Source of the DNA: JARRQJ01 sp963761035
Lineage (GTDB): Bacteria; Pseudomonadota; Gammaproteobacteria; DRLM01
DNA: 64,000 nt
Assembly (NCBI GenBank): GCA_963761035.1
Contig: CAVXFH010000002.1
Coordinates: 1 to 64,000, forward strand
Reading direction: 5' to 3'
The notes below the pieces were generated by a model. The model was given only the letters and a program-made list of their open reading frames with translations. It was not told where the DNA came from and did no database searches. A program made the translations under genes and the position numbers. Of the stretch, positions 18,201 to 25,570 are shown piece after piece. The stretch's first letter is position 1, and each line of letters opens with the position of its first letter.

Positions 18201-18716
18201 TTTGGAGATCCCCGCCGCCTCTTCGAGGAAGACCCGCAGCTCGTCGGGTTTGGCTTCGATCAGGCGCGAGATGGTGCCCTGCTCGATGATGGCGTAGCTG
18301 CGCGGCCCCAAGCCGGTGCCGAGGAAGATATCGGTGATATCCTTGCGCCGGCAGCGGGTGTTATTGAGGAAATAGAGCGACTGCCCATCGCGGGATACCT
18401 GGCGCCTGATGGCGATCTCGCCGTAACTGGCGTATTCGCCCCCCAAACTGCCCGCGCTGTTGTCGAACACCAATTCCACGGCGGCATGTCCTACCGGTTT
18501 GCGCCCCGCGGCGCCGTTGAAGATCACGTCGGCCATGGAATCGCCGCGCAAATTTTTGGCCGAACTTTCACCCATCACCCAGCGCACCGCGTCGATAACA
18601 TTGGACTTGCCGCAGCCGTTGGGGCCGACGATGCCGATGAGGCTGCTGGGCAAGGGTATGGTGGTGGGATCGACGAAGGATTTAAATCCTGCCAACTTAA
18701 TTTTTTTCAGTCTCAT
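15201..18716 (-). CDS. smc: SMC, chromosome condensation/segregation ATPase
   Basis: A 1171-residue protein of normal SMC length. The Walker A is at 31-39 (GPNGCGKSN). Long coiled coils run about 165-500 and 660-1000 and flank a hinge around 515-645. The C-terminal head has the ABC signature LLSGGEKALTAVALVF and Walker B CILDEVDAPLDDANV. It loads on DNA as a dimer to organise and segregate sister chromosomes. Gammaproteobacteria that keep SMC (instead of MukB) commonly have zipA next to it, as here. Partners ScpA/ScpB are outside the window. Confidence 0.95.
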   Translation of the reverse strand: MRLKKIKLAGFKSFVDPTTIPLPSSLIGIVGPNGCGKSNVIDAVRWVMGESSAKNLRGDSMADVIFNGAAGRKPVGHAAVELVFDNSAGSLGGEYASYGEIAIRRQVSRDGQSLYFLNNTRCRRKDITDIFLGTGLGPRSYAIIEQGTISRLIEAKPDELRVFLEEAAGISKYKERRRETETRMRHTHENLNRITDIRDELEKRLQTLQRQAKAAERYKELKQEERLVKAQLQTLRWSALDQETLQREKQIQSLETRLEAQVAVLRNVEANIEQRREQHNEESEAFNKVQAGAYEVGAEIARLEQAIQHAKDTREQQQHDLQEVEKAWREVQAHLTADRGLINQLSMSLSENEQALNEARQLEQRSGQALDEAEEAMHAWQQAWDEFNARAAAQLQAAEVERARIDHLEQHIAQLHDRLKRLDGELGGLMPQPLEEELAVAAAGKQELDVTLESIQASLSRDLDSLSAERQRQQTLNSELNVLRAELNSAQGRYASLEALQEESLGKGAVTVTAWLAEHGLSDAVRLAQKIKVDAGWERAVEIALGHALEAVCVDDMAGAAQWLQGLEQGEVEFFDTNVAGAAAPRRGDASALLDKVQAPWRLDGLLGGVYVAESLADALSLRSRLGVAESVITRDGVWIGNGWLRAVRSPDEQSSVLIRERALHDMSAQIDTLDGRVGALQQQAEQSGRAIRDMEQGREGLQSRMRDVANRRAELQAQFSAKQERLAQIGARDQRLRHEISEVRDDLARDEHERVSAAGRLQDALAATADHSAQREQLLLQRDDKRRVLESIRHQARSDREARHQVDLRVESTRAQLHSTRDNLEKMQGQLNHLTHRREELGAALATGGSPIELMGGELETLLGRRLEVDEQLAAARRRLTEVDHQLRELAEKRNLAEREVEMVRNDLDGARLNSQEIKVRRQTLEEQIAESDFILQQLLRDMPEGANEADWHTEAERLAAHIQRLGAINLAAIEEFTEQSERKAYLDAQHADLTEALATLENAIRKIDRETKERFQETFDKVNAGLQAMFPRLFGGGHAYLELIGEDILETGVTVMARPPGKRNSTIHLLSGGEKALTAVALVFSIFELNPAPFCILDEVDAPLDDANVGRFSRLLQDMSERVQFIYITHNKGTMEIAEQLVGVTMHEPGVSRLVSVDIDEAVQMAAAS

Positions 18717-18811
18717 AGCGTCCTAATTTAATGTGATCAGCCACTATTCAGGGGTTCATGGCGCATCAAGAATACGGTATCTTATGCGGCCTGTTAACGA
18801 CGAGAACCTAC

Positions 18812-19228
18812 ATGCCTACGCAAGCGAGCAATGCCCGGTCCCCCGCTGGGGGCGTAAAGGAACTGGAAACCTTCGCCAACCCCACCCCCGGGCGTGACTA
18901 TACTATACGCATCAGGGTGCCGGAGTTCACCTGTTTGTGCCCGAAGACCGGGCAACCGGATTTCGCCGCCCTGTTAATCGAATACATTCCCGATGAACGG
19001 TGCGTGGAACTCAAATCCCTCAAGCTCTACGTGTGGTCTTACCGCAACGAAGGGGCCTTTCATGAGGCGGTGACCAATCGGATTCTGGACGACCTGGTGG
19101 GAGTCTGTAAGCCGCGCTTCATGCGCCTCAGCGCGGAGTTCAATGTGCGGGGCGGTATCTATACCACCGTGGTGGTGGAACACCGCGACCCCGCCTGGAC
19201 GCCTTCCGCGGCGGCGACTTTGCCGTGA
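18812..19228 (+). CDS. queF: QueF, NADPH-dependent 7-cyano-7-deazaguanine reductase (unimodular)
   Basis: A 138-residue short (type I) QueF. It reduces preQ0 to preQ1 in queuosine tRNA modification. The catalytic cysteine motif is EFTCLCPKTGQPDFA, the QueF signature is CVELKSLKLYVWSYRNEGAF, and the glutamate region FMRLSAEFNVRGGIYTTVVV ends the fold. I chose the ATG at 18812 because the upstream extension to 18758 is unlike QueF. It is divergent from smc. No preQ1 riboswitch could be seen in the 95-base leader. The kinase gene starts 22 bases after its stop. Confidence 0.92.
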   Translation: MPTQASNARSPAGGVKELETFANPTPGRDYTIRIRVPEFTCLCPKTGQPDFAALLIEYIPDERCVELKSLKLYVWSYRNEGAFHEAVTNRILDDLVGVCKPRFMRLSAEFNVRGGIYTTVVVEHRDPAWTPSAAATLP

Positions 19229-19250
19229 CCACGGGTATCCGCGGCGGCGG

Positions 19251-20537
19251 ATGAGCCCGACCCCTTTGTACGTGGGCATCGACCTCGGCACCTCCGGTTG
19301 CCGCGCCCTGGCCATTGACCAAGACCTGGCGTTGGTGGCCGGCGCCGAGGTTGAGCTGCCGCCGCCGCAACGCCAAGGCGCTGAGAGCGAACAGGATGCC
19401 GAGATCTGGTGGCAGGCCGTCTGTGAAGTCTTGAGCGATCTAACGGGACAAATCACATCTACCGCCATTCAGGCAATCGCCGTCGATGGCACCTCGGGCA
19501 CCATCGTCTTAAGCGATGATCACGGCATCCCCGTCGCACCTGGGTTGCTTTATAACGATACCCGCGCCCGCGCGGAGGCCGCCCGCATCGCTGCACTGGC
19601 GCCCGCCGCCAGCGGCGCCCACGGCGCCTCCTCCGGATTGGCGAAACTCCTTTTTCTCCAAAACCGGCCCGATAATAACCGCGCCCGCCACGCGATGAAT
19701 CAAGCCGAGTGGATCGCCGCGCGCCTCACTAACCGTTACGGGATAGGCGACGAAAACAACTGTTTAAAATTGGGCTATGACGTGCTGCATCGCCGCTGGC
19801 CGGACTGGTTCGATGATTTGGGGGTGAACCGAACATGGTTGCCGCGCGTGGTAACGCCCGGTACTACGCTGGGACCGATAGCGCCTGCCATCGGCAGCCG
19901 CTTCAAGCTGGCGCCGCACTGCCAAATCAAGGCCGGCACCACCGACGGCATCGCCGCCTTTCTCGCTACCGGCGCCGCGCGAACGGGCGAGGCGGTGACC
20001 TCCCTGGGCTCGACCTTGGTGCTCAAGATCATTTCTCAGCGGCCGGTATTCGCCCCCCGCTATGGTGTCTACAGCCATCGCCTGGGCAAGTGGTGGCTGG
20101 CGGGGGGTGCTTCCAACAGCGGCGGCGGCGTTCTGCGCCACTATTTCCGGCAAATCGAATTAGATGACCTCACGCCGTGCCTGGACCCGGACCATCCCAC
20201 CGGGCTCGACTATTATCCGTTGGTCAGCCCCGGCGAGCGCTTCCCTGTCCAAGACCCGCAGCTGCCGCCGCGCCTCAGTCCCCGCCCCCCGGAAGCAGTG
20301 CGGTTTTTCCAGGGGATGCTGGAAGGCATGGCACGTATCGAAGCCGGCGGTTATCGCCTGCTGGCCGAATTAGGAGCCCCCTCCCTGGTTAACGTCAGGA
20401 CGGTGGGCGGCGGCGCCGGTAACACCGCCTGGACGCGCATCCGGGAACGGGAACTCCGTGTCCCGCTGCTGGTACCCCGCCATAACCTGGCCGCTTACGG
20501 GACCGCATTATTGGCGGCGGGCCGCTTGCCGCAATGA
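19251..20537 (+). CDS. FGGY-family sugar kinase, probable D-ribulokinase
   Basis: A 428-residue kinase. The N-terminal phosphate-binding motif is YVGIDLGTSGCRALAIDQDL and the first domain includes AIAVDGTSGTIVLSDDHGIP and LLYNDTRARAEAARI. The second domain has AGTTDGIAAFLATGAARTGE, LGSTLVLKIIS and a late adenosine motif VRTVGGGAGNTAWTRIR. The combination of VDGTS and YND, plus lack of xylulose-kinase substrate motifs, resembles the cyanobacterial/plant sePSK/XK-1 group, which phosphorylates D-ribulose. Substrate is inferred. Start at 19251, ahead of MSPTPLYVGID. The stop overlaps the cysZ start (ATGA), so queF, kinase and cysZ form one transcript. Confidence 0.78.
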   Translation: MSPTPLYVGIDLGTSGCRALAIDQDLALVAGAEVELPPPQRQGAESEQDAEIWWQAVCEVLSDLTGQITSTAIQAIAVDGTSGTIVLSDDHGIPVAPGLLYNDTRARAEAARIAALAPAASGAHGASSGLAKLLFLQNRPDNNRARHAMNQAEWIAARLTNRYGIGDENNCLKLGYDVLHRRWPDWFDDLGVNRTWLPRVVTPGTTLGPIAPAIGSRFKLAPHCQIKAGTTDGIAAFLATGAARTGEAVTSLGSTLVLKIISQRPVFAPRYGVYSHRLGKWWLAGGASNSGGGVLRHYFRQIELDDLTPCLDPDHPTGLDYYPLVSPGERFPVQDPQLPPRLSPRPPEAVRFFQGMLEGMARIEAGGYRLLAELGAPSLVNVRTVGGGAGNTAWTRIRERELRVPLLVPRHNLAAYGTALLAAGRLPQ

Positions 20538-21247
20538 CGCTCCCGGCCCCCGTAAGAGGCGCCGCCTATGTTTGGCGCGGATTCAAACTCATCACCCAAA
20601 GCGGCCTGCGCCGCTTTGTTATCGTCCCGCTTACCATCAACTTTGCTCTGTTCGGCACCCTCATCTGGTATGGCGTCGATAAGTTCGACGGCTTCATCAA
20701 TTCGCTTCTGCCTGCCCGGTTGGCGTGGCTGCATTGGCTGCTGTGGCCATTGTTCGCCATCGCAGTGCTGATCGCGACTTTTTATACCTTTACGCTGGTT
20801 GCCAATCTGATTTCCGCCCCCTTCAACAGCCTGCTCGCCGCCAAGGTGGAACAACGACTCACTCACCGCCGCCCGCCGGATCAATCGTTCGCTATATTCG
20901 AATCGCTAGCCCATGAGGTAAAGAAATTAGCGTTTCTGCTGGGCTGGGCCGTGCCTTTGGGCATGCTGTTCCTCATCCCCGGGCTCAACCTGCTGGCCCC
21001 CATCGCCTGGTTGCTGTTCAGCGCGTGGATGCTGGCGCTGGAATATTGCGACTACCCTATGGGCAACCACGGTATCGCCTTCAGCGAACAGCGGCGTTTA
21101 CTGCGGGAAAAGGGGTTCATGAATTTCGGATTCGGCGTCGCCGCCTTGCTGGCCACCGCCATTCCCGTGGTAAACCTGTTCACCCCGCCCGCCGCGGTGG
21201 CGGGCGCCACCCTGCTGTGGGTCGAGGAATATGCGGCCGCTCAATAA
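20534..21247 (+). CDS. cysZ: CysZ-type sulfate permease (EI24 family)
   Basis: A 237-residue inner-membrane protein with about four helices. It matches CysZ: GAAYVWRGFKLITQSGLRRF at the N-terminus, the conserved TFTLVANLISAPFNSLLAAK loop, LAHEVKKLAFLLGWAVPLGM, and ALEYCDYPMGNHGIAFSEQR. CysZ imports sulfate for cysteine synthesis. It overlaps the end of the kinase gene by four bases and its 3' end overlaps the convergent HD-GYP gene by seven. Confidence 0.88.
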   Translation: MTLPAPVRGAAYVWRGFKLITQSGLRRFVIVPLTINFALFGTLIWYGVDKFDGFINSLLPARLAWLHWLLWPLFAIAVLIATFYTFTLVANLISAPFNSLLAAKVEQRLTHRRPPDQSFAIFESLAHEVKKLAFLLGWAVPLGMLFLIPGLNLLAPIAWLLFSAWMLALEYCDYPMGNHGIAFSEQRRLLREKGFMNFGFGVAALLATAIPVVNLFTPPAAVAGATLLWVEEYAAAQ

Positions 21248-22374
21248 CCCCACAGCGGCAAGAGATCCGTCAGCAGTATCGACTCATCGCGCACTGCGGT
21301 TTCCCGAATGGCGCAATCGCTCTTACCGGTATCGCGCGGCAAAGGTCGGGGATAAGGAGCGCCGCGGGGCGTAAGGACGCTGGCGACTCGCGGCGAGGTA
21401 CCGTCCTGGGCGCGATGGGTCACTACCGCCACCTCGCCGTTGGCCAGCTTCACGAATTCGCCCGGCGGAAACACGCCCAGTTCCTTGATGAAAGCCTTGG
21501 CCATATCTTGATCAACGTCCTGAGCATGCCCGAGAAATACCTGCCGCAGCGCCTGGGTGGGCAGCATGGCGGCGCGATATATGCGGTCGGATATTTTGGC
21601 GTGATAGAAATCCGCCAAGGCGATGAGTCGCGCGGGAACGTGAATTTTATCGCCCTGTAAACGGCCGGGGTAGCCGCTGCCATCCATGCGTTCGTGATGT
21701 TGCAACACGAATTCCAGCCACATTTCATCTTGCACGCCCGCCTGGCGTAGCAAGGCCACGCTGCGTTCCGGGTGGCGATTTATCTCCTGGCGCTGCTCGG
21801 AGGTAATCGCGCCCTGCTTCAACAAGCGTTCCTGCAATTCCAGCATCCCCACATTGGCGGTGAGCGTCGCGCAAATGATGCGATGGCGATCATCGGGCGT
21901 ATAACCCAGGCGATAAGCCACCAATTCCACCAGCAAGGCGCTGTGAATGAGGTGCCTGACCGTATATTTTCCTTCACGGTCCAGATGAATCGCCGCCAAG
22001 GCCGCATCGGCGTCTTCGGCGCACATTACCTGGATACCGGTACTCAACTCATCGAGTCTTGCGATGGAAACATCCTGCTGGTTGGCGATAGCGGAAAGCA
22101 CGGCGTTAAGACGGCCCATCATCTCGCCGATGATGAAAAACGGCGCTTTGCGTCGCTCTTCCATCGAGTGGCGGGAAGCAGTTTCGTCGCTGAGGCGGTA
22201 GACGGCGTGTTCGACCAACTTCGCCAACTGCTCCGGCGTCTCCAGAATCACCCCCTTACGCATCAGTAAGCGGCCCTCGCCGTCGAACATCGTCCACGGC
22301 AACGGCTTGCCCGGCTGCACATCGCTGTTACCCTGTCGTATCTTCTCGCGAAATTGATCGCCAAGTTTAATCAC
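21241..22374 (-). CDS. HD-GYP-type protein with degenerate HD motif
   Basis: A 377-residue cytoplasmic protein. An N-terminal ~120-residue segment has no recognised domain. Residues ~135-290 are an HD-GYP fold with the signature HHERMDGSGYPGRLQGDKIH (226 on), LIALADFYHAKISDRIYR and a following C-terminal helix. The HD dyad itself is lost: the expected LLHDIGKL region reads LTANVGMLEL (171-180), so H and D are A173 and N174 and the lysine is M177. Active family members hydrolyse cyclic di-GMP using a metal bound by these residues. I infer a catalytically dead or altered protein, perhaps a c-di-GMP or partner sensor. It stands alone on its strand. Confidence 0.82.
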   Translation of the reverse strand: MIKLGDQFREKIRQGNSDVQPGKPLPWTMFDGEGRLLMRKGVILETPEQLAKLVEHAVYRLSDETASRHSMEERRKAPFFIIGEMMGRLNAVLSAIANQQDVSIARLDELSTGIQVMCAEDADAALAAIHLDREGKYTVRHLIHSALLVELVAYRLGYTPDDRHRIICATLTANVGMLELQERLLKQGAITSEQRQEINRHPERSVALLRQAGVQDEMWLEFVLQHHERMDGSGYPGRLQGDKIHVPARLIALADFYHAKISDRIYRAAMLPTQALRQVFLGHAQDVDQDMAKAFIKELGVFPPGEFVKLANGEVAVVTHRAQDGTSPRVASVLTPRGAPYPRPLPRDTGKSDCAIRETAVRDESILLTDLLPLWGY

Positions 22375-22466
22375 GCTGCGGTTCCCGGATAGACTTCCTG
22401 GAAGAGTATAACCGCCTTCTTATCGTCCTGTGTTCGATCGCTCGTCATCCGCGCGCCGCTTTCAGT

Positions 22467-23636
22467 CTAGTCGAGAAATCGCCGCAGGCGCCGCACGCCT
22501 TCTTCCAGATTTGTCAGCGAGGTCGTATAGGAAAAACGCAAATGCGTTTGCGGACGATGGCTGCCGAAATCGCCGCCGGGCGTTACCGCCACGCCCGCCA
22601 TTTCCAACAGATCCGCCGTAAATCGCTGGCTGTCTTCGCTGAAACGCCCGCAAGCGGCATATATATAGAAGGCGCCCCCGGGGACGACGGGCACATCGAA
22701 TCCCAATTCACGCAAGGCCGTGACGAGATAATCGCGGCGCTGGGCAAATTCGCGGCGCCGTTCCTCGAGGATAGCGATGGTTTCAGGATGGAACGCGGCC
22801 AAGGCGGCGAATTGCGCCGGCGTCGAGGCGGCCAGAAATAAATTTTGCGACAATTTCTCCACATAGGGTACGTAATGCTCGGGCACTACCATCCAGCCGA
22901 GGCGCCAGCCGGTCATGCCGAAGTATTTGGAAAAGCTGTTTACCACGAATACATGATCAGACAGCGCCAGGGCCGTCGGCGCATTTTGCTCGTATACCAG
23001 TCCATGGTATATCTCGTCGACGATCATGCAAGCGTTCCGCCGTTCGACCTCAGCGCAGATATCCCGCATCACGGCCAACGGCATCAGGGTACCGGTAGGA
23101 TTGGCGGGAGACGCCAGCAATAGCGCCACGGTGCGCGGCGACCATGCCGAGACTACCTGTTCGATACCCGGTTGAAAATTGCTTGAGGCATCCACCCCCA
23201 GGCTGACCGCTTCTCCGTCCGCCAGGCGGACCAGATGACGATTACACGGATATCCGGGATCGGTCAGCATTATTTGATCGCCGGGATTGATCAGTAAGGC
23301 CAGCACCAATTGTAAAGCCCCCGATCCTCCCGGGGTGACGACCACGCGCGCCGACGGCACCGCGATGCCGTAGCGGTCTTGGTAAAAGGCGCTGATCGCT
23401 TCCCGCAGGGCAGGCAGGCCCATCGCCGGCGTATAGTGGGTTCGCCCTTCGCTTAAGGCGCGAATCCCCGCCGCCACGATGGGCGACGGCGTGGGAAAAT
23501 CCGGCTCGCCGATCTCCATATGGATGATTGAGCGGCCGGCGGCCTCCATGGCGCGGGCGCGAGCCAGGATATCCATGACCTGAAAGGGTCGTATATCCCG
23601 AGCTCGATCGGCAAGTCGAAATGGAAAAGGATGCAT
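22467..23636 (-). CDS. Class I/II PLP-dependent aminotransferase
   Basis: A 389-residue fold-type I aminotransferase. Visible features: N-terminal IHMEIGEPDFPTP; the cofactor motif TPGGSGALQLVLALLINPGD; the substrate loop LLASPANPTGTLMP; VDEIYHGLVYE; the PLP-lysine region VNSFSKYFGMTGWRLGWMVV (K in SFSKYFG); and a C-terminal arginine in THLRFSYTTS. Probably aspartate/alanine-type specificity, not resolvable by eye. The ATG at 23636 precedes the conserved start; the longer frame reads into the upstream phosphatase gene, whose stop is only 10 bases away, so the two form an operon. Confidence 0.88.
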   Translation of the reverse strand: MHPFPFRLADRARDIRPFQVMDILARARAMEAAGRSIIHMEIGEPDFPTPSPIVAAGIRALSEGRTHYTPAMGLPALREAISAFYQDRYGIAVPSARVVVTPGGSGALQLVLALLINPGDQIMLTDPGYPCNRHLVRLADGEAVSLGVDASSNFQPGIEQVVSAWSPRTVALLLASPANPTGTLMPLAVMRDICAEVERRNACMIVDEIYHGLVYEQNAPTALALSDHVFVVNSFSKYFGMTGWRLGWMVVPEHYVPYVEKLSQNLFLAASTPAQFAALAAFHPETIAILEERRREFAQRRDYLVTALRELGFDVPVVPGGAFYIYAACGRFSEDSQRFTADLLEMAGVAVTPGGDFGSHRPQTHLRFSYTTSLTNLEEGVRRLRRFLD

Positions 23637-23646
23637 TGTGCCAGGA

Positions 23647-24447
23647 TTACGGAGCAGCCCGAACCTGATCCGCGACGTTCGATGTGTCGTCGCCGTGCAA
23701 GCGGCGCAATACGGCGACATCGATCATGGCCTCGCCAGGATCATCCCCCGCCAGGACCGTCAATCCCTGACCGGGCTCCCCCAGCTGATCCACGACCAGA
23801 GCGGCACCCTTGAAACGCTCGTTGCGGGTGTAATCACTCACCGTCACCACCGTCTTGATCCCGGCGGCCCGGGCCGAACGCAAACCGTTAGCGGAATCCT
23901 CGAGGGCCAGGCATTCCTCGGGAGACAGGTCCATGACATCCAAAGTGTATTGATAAATATCCGGCGCGGGCTTTTTTGCCGCCACGGCATCTCCGGCGGC
24001 TATGACCTCGAACCAGCTCACGGCATCCGATTCCAGGGAATGTTCCAGCAAGGCCTCGACGTTTTCCATGGACGTTGTCGTGGCAATGGCCAAGCGTATC
24101 CCCTCGGCCTGCGCCTCCAACAATAAGCGCCTCACCCCGGGACGCAGCGGAATCTCGCCGGCGGCTACCATCTCCGTGTAAAAGGCATTCTTGGCTCGGT
24201 GCAAATCGGCGATGAATTCGCCCAGATCGCCGGGCGCTAGAAAGTTGGGATGATAATTTTCGATATAGTGAAGGATGCGCTCCTTTCCGCCCGTCACCGC
24301 CAGCAGCCTGCCGTACAGCTCCACCGACCAATACCAATCCACGCCGGCCTTGCTGAATGCCTTATTAAAGGCGGGCCGGTGTCCATTGCGTTCGGTGTCG
24401 GCCAGGGTACCATCCACGTCAAAAATCAAGGCTTTCAAAGTGCTCAT
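23647..24447 (-). CDS. HAD-superfamily phosphatase, CbbY-like
   Basis: A 266-residue haloacid dehalogenase-like phosphatase. Motif I is LIFDVDGTLADTERNGHRPA with nucleophile Asp, motif II is in LAIATTTSMENVEALLEHSL, the lysine motif is AGDAVAAKKPAPDIYQYTLD, and motif IV is CLALEDSANGLRSARAAG. The helical cap with HRPAFNKAF and GKERILHYI matches CbbY, which in autotrophs degrades xylulose-1,5-bisphosphate, an inhibitor of Rubisco. No Rubisco is in the window, so the substrate is uncertain. Start 24447 (MSTLKALIF) is preferred over 24462. Confidence 0.82.
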   Translation of the reverse strand: MSTLKALIFDVDGTLADTERNGHRPAFNKAFSKAGVDWYWSVELYGRLLAVTGGKERILHYIENYHPNFLAPGDLGEFIADLHRAKNAFYTEMVAAGEIPLRPGVRRLLLEAQAEGIRLAIATTTSMENVEALLEHSLESDAVSWFEVIAAGDAVAAKKPAPDIYQYTLDVMDLSPEECLALEDSANGLRSARAAGIKTVVTVSDYTRNERFKGAALVVDQLGEPGQGLTVLAGDDPGEAMIDVAVLRRLHGDDTSNVADQVRAAP

Positions 24448-24577
24448 TTTACGATCTCGCATAAAATCATTTAGTGATCAATATGCTACCATAGTAGAGG
24501 CTGACACTCACACAACCTCCGTCCGCCACCCGCCACTAAATTACTCACCCGGTCAGCTCGGATCTAACAGGGATTCC

Positions 24578-24606
24578 TTGCGTCCGCCGGTTTGTTTTGG
24601 TATAGA
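24578..24606 (+). promoter_or_regulatory. Candidate sigma-70 promoter of dksA
   Basis: TTGCGT (24578-24583), a 17-base spacer, and TATAGA (24601-24606), with the dksA ATG 33 bases downstream. Both hexamers and the spacing fit the consensus well. Confidence 0.55.
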
Positions 24607-24638
24607 AACGACCTTTGTTCAGGCTGGAGAGACAATGC

Positions 24639-25292
24639 ATGTCCGCAGTAAAGAAAGTGAAAGCTAAACCCGCTCCCGCGAAGGCTGTTAAAAAGCCCGC
24701 GTCCAAGGGCAATGTCAAACCCGTCGCGGCCGTAAAAACAGCCAAGAAAACCGTGACCAAGGCGGTTTCTACGCCCAAAGCAACGGCGGCAAAAGCGCTA
24801 AGCCCAAAAGCTGCGGCCTCGAAAGCGCCATCCGCTAATAGCTTGCCCAAATCCAAAGCGGCCAAGCACGCGGATCTTATGACCTTTAAGAACTATCAGC
24901 CCTATCCCTTAAAGAAGGGCGAAGAATATATGAATGACACGCAGGAGGCTCACTTCCGCGGCATTCTTAATGATTGGAAAAAGGAACTCATGGAAGAAGT
25001 TGACCGCACCATGCATTACATGCAGGACGAGGCCGCCAACTTTCCCGATCCCAACGACCGGGCCTCGCAGGAATCCGACTTCACCTTGGAACTCCGCGCC
25101 CGCGATCGCGAGCGCAAGCTCATCAAGAAGATCGACGAGGCCTTGCAGCGATTGGAAAACCACGAATACGGGGAATGTGAAAGCTGCGGCGTAGAGATCG
25201 GCATCCGTCGTCTGGAAGCACGCCCCACGGCGACGCTGTGTATCGACTGTAAAACCTTGGACGAAATCCGTGAAAAACAGATGGGCGATTGA
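24639..25292 (+). CDS. dksA: DksA, RNA polymerase-binding transcription factor with Lys/Ala-rich N-terminal extension
   Basis: A 217-residue protein. Residues ~100-217 are a complete DksA: a coiled-coil with the acidic tip (ANFPDPNDRASQESDFTLEL) and a four-cysteine zinc finger (C180, C183, C201, C204; CESCGVEIGIRRLEARPTAT). It binds the RNA polymerase secondary channel and works with ppGpp. The first ~80 residues are low-complexity Lys/Ala/Pro repeats, like histone H1-type tails, absent from the E. coli protein (151 residues). Start 24639 is chosen because GGAGA precedes it; an out-of-frame ATG lies at 24635. Confidence 0.93.
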   Translation: MSAVKKVKAKPAPAKAVKKPASKGNVKPVAAVKTAKKTVTKAVSTPKATAAKALSPKAAASKAPSANSLPKSKAAKHADLMTFKNYQPYPLKKGEEYMNDTQEAHFRGILNDWKKELMEEVDRTMHYMQDEAANFPDPNDRASQESDFTLELRARDRERKLIKKIDEALQRLENHEYGECESCGVEIGIRRLEARPTATLCIDCKTLDEIREKQMGD

Positions 25293-25570
25293 ATCCGCCC
25301 AGCTACTGAGGAGTGACGATTCGCATAGCCAACACTAAGATGTCATGCCGACGCACACCCGAGGGCGGAGAGCGGGAACCCGATAGCCGGCTATATTTGG
25401 ATTTGGTTCAACTCTGGTTGCATGGCGGGCCGAGGAACCAGGCGCGGAATTTCCTGAAAGGCTATCGTGCCCTTCCAGGATAAACTCACACTCCAGCGGC
25501 AGACGGTGCAAGTCGCTCCGGCAATTGCTACCATTGCTTGAACTCTGAGCAAACCTGCACGGGGAGCGTT

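Noticed and set aside
17304..18731. Long plus-strand frames opposite smc
   Set aside because: Leu/Gln-rich antisense shadows of the SMC coiled coil.
18717..18811. preQ1 riboswitch ahead of queF
   Set aside because: I could not find the conserved preQ1 aptamer stem and A-rich tail in the 95-base leader.
21025..21660. 211-codon plus-strand frame overlapping cysZ and the HD-GYP gene
   Set aside because: It lies in other frames of two well-supported genes.
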